Of a stretch of 21,661 bases of DNA, positions 18,201-21,661 are shown one piece after another (the stretch's first letter is position 1; the number at the start of each line of letters is the position of its first letter). The notes beneath the pieces are model-generated. The model did no database searches and was not told where the DNA came from. It saw only the letters and a list, made by a program, of their open reading frames with translations. A program made the translations under genes and the position numbers. The stretch covers positions 126,955-148,615 of the forward strand of contig JH153431.1 in NCBI GenBank assembly GCA_000226015.1. The letters are read 5' to 3'. Source of the stretch: Mnemiopsis leidyi. Its lineage: Eukaryota; Ctenophora; Tentaculata; Lobata; Bolinopsidae.

Positions 18201-18784
18201 CATCAAAGCAATGATATTTAGTTTGCTGAAAGTCTATCCACAACTCTTCACAACCATCCTTTTTCAATCGTCTGTTAATAACACAGAGGACAGTGCTACC
18301 ATTGTTCTTAGTAGGAACAACTTTAGCCAATGATGCATTTCGAGCATCAGGTAGTGTAGAGCACATGCAAAGTGTCTTCCATTCAACACTCCATACACAA
18401 AACAAACCACAGAGGACATGTAGAATTCCGCATGCTGCTAGAGCTATGAATATAACTTCAATAGAATAATCACTCTGAAAGGGTTTATTTCATTTACAAA
18501 TTTTTGGTGAATACTTATTTCATTTATGTTCAACAGACAGCAAAAAAGCAACTTGAAAAATACTAGTGAAATTTAAGTGAAGTTGAAAAGGAAAAAGTGT
18601 TTGTCTTTCTCTAAAATTTTTCATAATTACTATCCTATTGCTTGTTTACAATAGCTACCTGAAATGAAATTGCAGCCCAAATAGTGTAGAGAAACAGGAA
18701 TGGTCCAACATAGAAATGAGAAAGCAAGGGTCGATAGCTATGAAATGTTATCTTTTCAACATCTTCACTTACAGTAACACCCAT
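3199..18784 (-). CDS. ATP13A1: P5A-type ATPase, ER transmembrane-helix dislocase
   Basis: Twenty minus-strand coding exons: 18659-18784, 18154-18474, 17791-17972, 17425-17524, 9107-9295, 8314-8452, 7757-7939, 7514-7651, 7238-7342, 6832-7069, 6546-6657, 6178-6330, 5849-6011, 5318-5409, 5043-5178, 4823-4917, 4584-4640, 4249-4404, 3887-4002 and 3199-3763. They total 3366 nt (1121 residues plus TGA), all GT-AG and all in phase; animal ATP13A1 is about 1200 residues. The family is an ER P-type ATPase that extracts misinserted or mistargeted transmembrane helices. Visible signatures are TGES (298-301, actuator), PPELP (438-442, M4), DKTGT with phospho-acceptor D481, KGAPE (599-603, nucleotide domain), TGD (690-692) and GDGTND (800-805). 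The start is ATG 18784, preceded by TTTTCAG|GC, so a 5' UTR intron is likely. The weakest exon is 4584-4640 (donor CTC|GTACAA). Intron 4 is 8.1 kb and contains other genes and elements. Confidence 0.95.
4021..4134. repeat. 38-bp tandem repeat, three copies, in ATP13A1 intron 18
   Basis: Units start at 4021, 4059 and 4097, each about 38 bp and sharing the pattern TGAGATTTCTAATACTTG followed by TGCTTGGAATATAAT. The first two are nearly identical and the third is diverged. The array sits just beyond the exon 19 acceptor, entirely intronic. Confidence 0.9.
8941..8965. repeat. Perfect 11-bp inverted repeat (hairpin)
   Basis: Arms GGGTGAGCGTC and GACGCTCACCC are exact reverse complements around a TTT loop, in a locally GC-rich patch within ATP13A1 intron 5. 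It does not match the histone 3' stem-loop consensus. Function is unknown. Confidence 0.85.
9296..10309. other. Left part of ATP13A1 intron 4, no gene seen
   Basis: This is intronic sequence with no exon-like or RNA-gene-like structure that I can support. The only local pattern is a short direct repeat, TCGTGCAGATAT at about 9970 and 9984, with a third partial copy (TCGTGCAGG) near 10007. Confidence 0.5.
10310..10740. repeat. Two identical 209-bp copies flanking an assembly gap
   Basis: The 209 bases 10310-10518 recur exactly at 10532-10740, separated only by 13 Ns. Perfect identity on both sides of a tiny N run is the signature of two contig ends that overlap but were scaffolded rather than merged. 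The reading frames across the copies are probably spurious. Confidence 0.93.
10519..10531. other. Assembly gap (13 N)
   Basis: A run of 13 Ns lies inside intron 4 of ATP13A1. The flanks are duplicates of one another, so the gap probably hides no missing sequence. Confidence 0.99.
10741..11946. other. Intron 4 sequence between gap and retrotransposon
   Basis: It begins with a CTAC/CCAC simple repeat (10744-10770). A perfect 10-bp hairpin follows at 10801-10823 (arms CTTTTTTGCC and GGCAAAAAAG). A diverged duplication then places two similar blocks starting near 11445 and 11648. A short open stretch ends at a good donor (CAGGAG|GTAAGA near 10949), but I do not recognise its translation and do not call a gene. 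Confidence 0.5.
11947..11964. repeat. (CT)n / (GA)n run, retrotransposon 3' tail
   Basis: This is an 18-bp CT dinucleotide run. On the minus strand it is the GA-rich tail at the 3' end of the retroelement, immediately followed by the target duplication AAAGTCGT, so it is part of the element and not an unrelated microsatellite. Confidence 0.8.
12250..12867 (-). pseudogene. Second half of RNase H and C-terminal knuckle of the retrotransposon
   Basis: It resumes the retroelement after the MULE. The frame reads [18 protein letters not shown], then [20 protein letters not shown] (RNase H His and last Asp). The C-terminal [17 protein letters not shown] and C-x2-C-x8-H-x4-C knuckle typical of RNase H-bearing LINEs follow, ending NLFG stop. 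Just upstream, KALNTP is readable in another frame, so a run of five C (plus strand G) carries a one-base indel. The segment with the middle catalytic Asp is missing at the junction. Confidence 0.88.
12937..13164 (-). pseudogene. MULE transposase fragment (first DDE Asp)
   Basis: The frame reads [17 protein letters not shown], matching the [FW]-x-x-DGTFK-x-xP core of MULE transposases, where the Asp (codon within 13075-13086) is the first catalytic acidic residue. The next catalytic Asp and the Glu are absent because the fragment runs into the subterminal GGAATTCCG repeats near 13013. The remaining codons of the frame are terminal-repeat sequence. Confidence 0.78.
13233..13379 (-). pseudogene. 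FLYWCH-type zinc finger remnant of the MULE
   Basis: The minus-strand translation contains [20 protein letters not shown], with the aromatic-Cys and Cys-x(n)-Arg pattern of FLYWCH fingers, which commonly precede the transposase domain in animal MULEs. The final His-x-His is replaced by PLHFK and the frame ends at TAG (13233-13235). The downstream transposase fragment is in another frame. Confidence 0.7.
13735..14312 (-). pseudogene. RT C-terminus and first half of RNase H domain
   Basis: It continues in the frame of the RT fragment after the [21 protein letters not shown], then a helical connector, then RNase H with [16 protein letters not shown] (first catalytic Asp) and [11 protein letters not shown] (catalytic Glu). 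It breaks at TVVHA, where the MULE insertion begins. The translation beyond that point reads transposon sequence and is not part of the element. Confidence 0.88.
14313..14912 (-). pseudogene. Reverse transcriptase domain, 5'-truncated
   Basis: The open frame begins at the truncation point ([17 protein letters not shown]) and shows the RT motifs [16 protein letters not shown] (motif B) and AFADDLVIL (motif C, the two catalytic Asp), then [12 protein letters not shown] and the thumb region. Motif A with the first catalytic Asp lies upstream of the break and is absent. The frame ends at an in-frame TAG (13-15 of 143xx) after VILPAVMY, where related elements continue; the same frame resumes immediately. 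It cannot encode an active polymerase. Confidence 0.92.
14956..15110. repeat. Cluster of nested inverted repeats
   Basis: The strongest foldback is 15042-15110: outer 15-nt arms (AATTCCAATAAGTAT at 15042, its complement ending 15110 with one mismatch) and inner perfect 14-nt arms AATTTGGATTTTAG and CTAAAATCCAAATT around a TCG loop. Upstream, CCGTGG and CCACGG, and ATGGTC and GACCAT, form further pairs. It could be a short palindromic MITE or foldback element; it has no coding capacity. Confidence 0.8.
15358..16458 (+). CDS. Rhodopsin-like seven-transmembrane receptor, intronless
   Basis: A single uninterrupted frame of 366 residues on the strand opposite its host gene, inside ATP13A1 intron 4. 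Seven hydrophobic segments are visible at about 60-80, 85-110, 127-158, 170-193, 232-262, 276-301 and 318-340. The end of TM3 reads CRT (154-156) in place of DRY, keeping the Arg. TM7 has N334-P335 followed by IIIITR, so the NPxxY tyrosine is missing. TM6 has no obvious CWxP. A basic helix-8-like tail follows ([14 protein letters not shown]). No N-glycosylation sequon is visible in the N-terminal ~50 residues. Ligand and subfamily are unknown; divergent lineage-expanded class A receptors of invertebrates look like this. ATG at 15358 is the first in frame (context CACCATGA); M5 is an alternative. No frame damage is seen. Confidence 0.88.
   Translation: MNFIMDLTKVNSIKTFADMIDPTTQSIRSTIINSIPIYIFNDDRYTMTELEAKFKYTTTPSILLSIVTIILNIFLINYYRKTELTVVPLLYTLIATMDILCAAGTIYQYIALEIYFSLRVRASTVFDVNAIIFLLIMQISNRCSVFCNLVLAVCRTIMIAKPFYDINIKAVKLACTLYAVPWVTLSGIRIYIYYSSSHHSHCKSYFDYVYLGGYIISAGLCEHSGSNNNIKVVHILLEFLAFLIPVVIVFITCLIQIITLIRSNRFATSSNQRHVTITVLLMSIVFVAFNTPLCVNSVIWLPLIRPYETYMYPHYHDHNLLFATVFALLNGVFNPIIIITRSSGMRRKLLDFLKRVKSWIQNMIRD
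16459..17424. other. Right part of ATP13A1 intron 4, no gene seen
   Basis: AT-rich sequence holding the receptor gene's 3' flank and the donor side of ATP13A1 exon 4. I found no further exon. A perfect 20-bp palindrome lies at 17003-17022. Confidence 0.55.
17003..17022. repeat. Perfect 20-bp palindrome
   Basis: AAGTCTACTTAAGTAGACTT is identical to its reverse complement with no spacer. It could be a dimeric protein-binding site or a chance AT-rich palindrome; nothing adjacent decides. Confidence 0.9.
17425..18784 (-). CDS. ATP13A1: ATP13A1 N-terminal exons 1-4
   Basis: This block encodes residues 1-243. Exon 1 (42 codons) and exon 2 (107 codons) contain the two extra N-terminal membrane segments typical of P5A pumps: about residues 24-41 ([18 protein letters not shown]) and 47-71. 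Next comes the conserved cytoplasmic stretch [10 protein letters not shown]. Exon 3 holds [20 protein letters not shown] (about 187-206), which starts M1 and is one of the best-conserved stretches of the family. Exon 4 continues with [15 protein letters not shown]. Exon 3 ends in phase 2 (TG|G restores the Trp at 210). Exon 4 ends KKMTQ and joins exon 5 ([10 protein letters not shown]) without gap or insertion relative to the family, so the 8.1 kb between them is a real intron. Confidence 0.92.
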
Positions 18785-18833
18785 GCCTGAAAATTGAATA
18801 AATGAATACACACTCAGTGTATATTTCATGTTG

Positions 18834-18866
18834 TACAGGGTGTCTCAAAAAAGGTGGCTACATTTT
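18834..18866 (+). mobile_element. Possible Tc1/mariner-like terminal inverted repeat, one end only
   Basis: TACAGGGTGTCTCAAAAAAG begins with TA and the word ACAGGGTGTCTCAAAA, a form widely seen at the ends of animal cut-and-paste transposons. The matching inverted end (reading TTTTGAGACACCCTGTA) was not found to the right within the window, so this may be a solo end, a decayed copy or coincidence. It lies about 50 bp upstream of the ATP13A1 start codon. Confidence 0.4.
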
Positions 18867-20079
18867 TAAGCTAAATTCTTCAAATTGCAGTGCCTGAAAT
18901 TGTTAGTTAACAATGAATGAGTAAACAAGGAATTAAATTCTGATTAATTCTACCAAAACACACAGCATAGATAATTTAATGCAGTCTTGCAAACAATGGC
19001 TCCAGCTTTCATCAGATACAAAGGCATTATGGTAAGCTGTGCGCAGTACATAATACTGTGTAATTTTCAGACACCCAGGTCCTACAACTGGGAAGCAGCT
19101 TGTTGGTGTGGTAGAAAAGGGATAATAAAAGCCTGGCTGAACACTGAATTCAGTCTTATTTGATTTTTATGATGTTAACTTAAGATGGTTGCTTGTGGCA
19201 ATATTTTGTGTAATATCAAGACAGAAATAAAATTCTCTTTTACTTACTTCTCTAATACTTTAATACATAGGTGTCCCTATATAAAAAAGCTGTTTATCCT
19301 GATTAAAAAATTCTATAAAACTGGTATATAAAAACAAATCAGGTAAAATCTCTTTAAAACTTTCTGAAATATCTATAACAATTTTTTTGCTTGTATTCAT
19401 TCAAGCATAAAGAACTTGTCAAATTCTAAAACCCTGAAATAAGCAGGAATATACCTCAAGAAAAAAGGCTATTGATCACTTAGGCTTGTGATGTTTTCAG
19501 TTTCGACTTGTTTTCTGGCACCCCTGTCCCCTATACCCTCTTATTGAAATAAGGCAAGTTTTTAACTGTTCAAATCTCAGTCTCTTTCTGATGTATGAGA
19601 TGACATCAGAGCAACTCTGATTGGTTGTGTTGCTAATCTTCTTTGCAGCTTTTTTGTAGAACAATTTTGCTTCCCTCCTGTTTAGTTGTGCTGAAGACTA
19701 GCCGAGTAAAGGCTGCTTCAAGACTGTTGAGATATACTTTCTCTTTTTCTCATTCTCATAGCTGATATACATGGCAGGTATACCTTTGGATGCATTAGAT
19801 GGGGCCATTGGGTGAAACATCAGTGAGGTGTTCCCCTGTCACAAGTATCAAAGCTGGTCCCAATTGAAAATTCCATGTGAATTAAACATTAGAAGGGCTC
19901 TGGTTTTAATTAGAGCAAGCCAGGCCAGAAGCTTAAAGCACGTGATGGCTGTGACACTAGGTCATCAACCTACAACGATGTCTTGAAATTAAACAATTTG
20001 CACGTTTGCTAAACACGTATATCCCCGTGCTAGCTTAGCACGAAATATCAGGACAGATGCGCAACACAGCATCCCAATA

Positions 20080-20287
20080 GGGTGCACCCAGCGTGAGCCA
20101 CAGGGCTATGTTGGCTTATATCAGAATGCTAGATAGCATCTAGAATGCTAGATGGCAAGTTTCCGGCAGTCTCCAAGAAGCCCAAACTTCCAACGGTGGA
20201 ATTCCACTGGTGAAATTCCACTGGTCTTCAATAGTGCAGCTTAATGGTCCCAATTTGTTAGGGTGCACCCAATCTTTGCCACACAAC
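20080..20287. repeat. 27-bp imperfect direct repeat with GGGTGCACCC palindrome
   Basis: AGGGTGCACCCA, six variable bases, then GCCACA occurs near 20079 and again near 20260, 181 bp apart. Both contain the self-complementary GGGTGCACCC. They may be remnants of one dispersed element or its ends. Confidence 0.65.
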
Positions 20288-20716
20288 CCGACCCTCCAGA
20301 GGTAGGTCTAGGTGTAACTAAGACAGGAGTATAAAGTTTTTTGTATGTACCCAATGGAATATATTGCCTCGGTGACATTTAAATTTTGTGTCATGTTGAG
20401 CCGGCGCAAAATGTCCACCGCCGCTCACCATGACAGAGCACAAGCAATAGCTTTGCTAGTACTTTTTGCGACCAGCAGTTTGTTGTGTACTAATATATGT
20501 TGTATCTGGTTGTCAAAGCTAAAGAATTAAAGAAATTTGAACACTAACATTTTTGAACACTAACATTTACATTGTAATTGATCGAATTGCATGCGACCCA
20601 ATCAAGCCATGTCACACCCAAAACCAAACAACTCACATGACTCAAAGTCAAATAAAAATTCACAACAAATCTTATTAAACATGAGTAATTCTATTAAACA
20701 TGAACTTTACCAACGT

Positions 20717-21100
20717 GGGGCAGGGGGCAAAATTATAATGAGGGTCACGTATCAGGGGGCAAAACTTTTAAACGCGATTCGGAACGATTGCAAGTCGTAT
20801 TTTGGTCGGGGGATGAATCTTATGTCGATGAGTGTTGAATAATGCCTTAGAAATCTGAAGTTAACCTCCAGGGGGCGAAACTGATAAGGGTCACATTTTA
20901 GGGGGCGAAACTTTAAAACACGATTTCGAACGATTGCAAGTCATATTTTGGTCGGGGGATGAATCTTATATCGATGAGAGTTAAATAATGCCTTAGAAAT
21001 CTGAAGTTTACCTCTGGGGGTGAAACTGACGAGGATCACGTGTCAGGGGGCGAAACTTTTTAATGCAATTTGAACGATCACACAACGTATTTTGGTCGGG
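20717..21100. repeat. Tandem repeat of about 146 bp, roughly 2.6 copies
   Basis: The anchor GGTCGGG occurs at 20804, 20950 and 21094 (spacing 146 and 144). Each unit contains two AGGGGGCGAAAC-like words about 30 bp apart, GAACGATTGCAAGTC, then GGGGGATGAATCTTAT and AATGCCTTAGAAATCTGAAG. Copies differ by scattered substitutions. Stops interrupt all frames inside the unit, so it is non-coding, satellite-like DNA. Confidence 0.93.
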
Positions 21101-21661
21101 TGGCCAGTCATTGTTTCGCGGCTGTCATAAGGAGGCACCAAATCGTCATAAAAATATGGGACAATTTTGCAAGATTAACTGCACGACTAGCAAAATCGCG
21201 TGTTTGGTTTAATAACTTCACTATATATTTAGATTTATCGGCCCTATTTTCACAAATTGCTCCCAGTAGGCCCTTATACCAGAGGCACCACTTGGGGGCG
21301 CCTTTTTACTGCCGAGGGGCGCCATAACGGCTAGACCTGCAATGTTACGCCACTGGAGTTAGGGTTTTGGTTATGGACAAAGGTTGGTAGATCCAATCCG
21401 ATCTGCGGTGACTAAGGTGAAATTAGCAGAGTAAATATTTCAGACTAGTCAGTAATTGGTTAATTTAACTTTAAAGTAAACATTTTAAAGTTCATTTATG
21501 TTTTGATTTGATGATGATAATAATTTCTTATGGTCTCTTTTCTACGTACTCTTTGCTCTGCTTCTGTATTTGCATTTGTACTTACCTCTGACATATCTGT
21601 ATCCCCCTGACTCCGAAGGGGGGATTAATTGCTGATTGCATGGTGCGTATTGCTCTAGCCA
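21101..21661. other. Right edge, mostly featureless; possible minus-strand exon at the end
   Basis: No recognised gene. On the minus strand, 21589 to at least 21644 is open and ends at a strong donor (CAGAG|GTAAGT). A frame from an ATG near 21643 runs to it (MQSAINPPFGVRG...). It could be a 5' exon of ATP13A1 or of an unseen gene beyond the edge, or chance. Confidence 0.3.

Larger units (their letters stand above)
18785..20690. other. 5' flank of ATP13A1, no protein gene seen
   Basis: It must contain the ATP13A1 promoter and probably a 5' UTR exon, since a good acceptor (TTCAATTTTCAG) immediately precedes the start codon on the minus strand. I see no convincing exon on either strand. Minor structures: a transposon-end-like motif at 18834, a two-part stem-loop at 19692-19720, a hairpin with arms CGTGCTA/TAGCACG at 20026-20042, and a 27-bp repeat built on GGGTGCACCC (20080, 20261). 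Confidence 0.5.

Noticed and set aside
19069..19090. CAGACACCCAGG as the partner of the transposon-end motif at 18834
   Set aside because: It lacks the expected TTTTGAGACACCCTGT order and the inverted match is too short.
1..21661. tRNA genes, CRISPR arrays, bacterial operons, riboswitches
   Set aside because: None seen; spliced eukaryotic genes make the prokaryotic features irrelevant. Small intronic RNAs cannot be excluded by eye.

Overview
The window is invertebrate metazoan nuclear DNA. It is AT-rich, with short GT-AG introns, two conserved eukaryotic housekeeping genes, a rhodopsin-like receptor gene and metazoan-type transposons. The sequence alone does not fix the phylum. Nothing in it looks bacterial or viral.

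Layout from left to right. Positions 1-1051 are gene-free. THOC7 (THO/TREX mRNA-export subunit) lies on the minus strand at 1052-2473 in five exons, and its codons join without frame errors into 194 residues. About 0.7 kb upstream of it, in the same orientation, is the 3' end of ATP13A1, the P5A-ATPase of the endoplasmic reticulum. I could rebuild it as 20 coding exons between 3199 and 18784 (3366 nt, 1121 residues), with every exon junction in phase and every P-type ATPase signature present.

Intron 4 of ATP13A1 is very long (9296-17424, about 8.1 kb) and hosts most of the unusual material. It holds a scaffold gap flanked by two identical 209-bp copies, almost certainly an assembly artefact. 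It also holds a 5'-truncated RNase H-bearing non-LTR retrotransposon bounded by an 8-bp target duplication, with a decayed Mutator-like (MULE, FLYWCH-type) DNA transposon nested in its RNase H domain. Beyond that are a cluster of inverted repeats and an intact, intronless seven-transmembrane receptor gene on the opposite strand. The order is therefore transposon inside retrotransposon inside intron, next to a nested antisense GPCR.

Upstream of the ATP13A1 start (18785-21661) I see no convincing protein gene. There are a transposon-end-like motif, small hairpins, a 27-bp imperfect direct repeat, a tandem repeat of about 146 bp, and a possible minus-strand exon at the right edge.

THOC7 and ATP13A1 act in separate processes (nuclear mRNP assembly and ER membrane-protein quality control). 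I see no evidence for a shared pathway or a new multi-gene system. The most useful observations are the two rebuilt genes, the duplicated splice donor in THOC7, the nested mobile elements with readable boundaries, the nested non-DRY receptor, and the assembly artefact.
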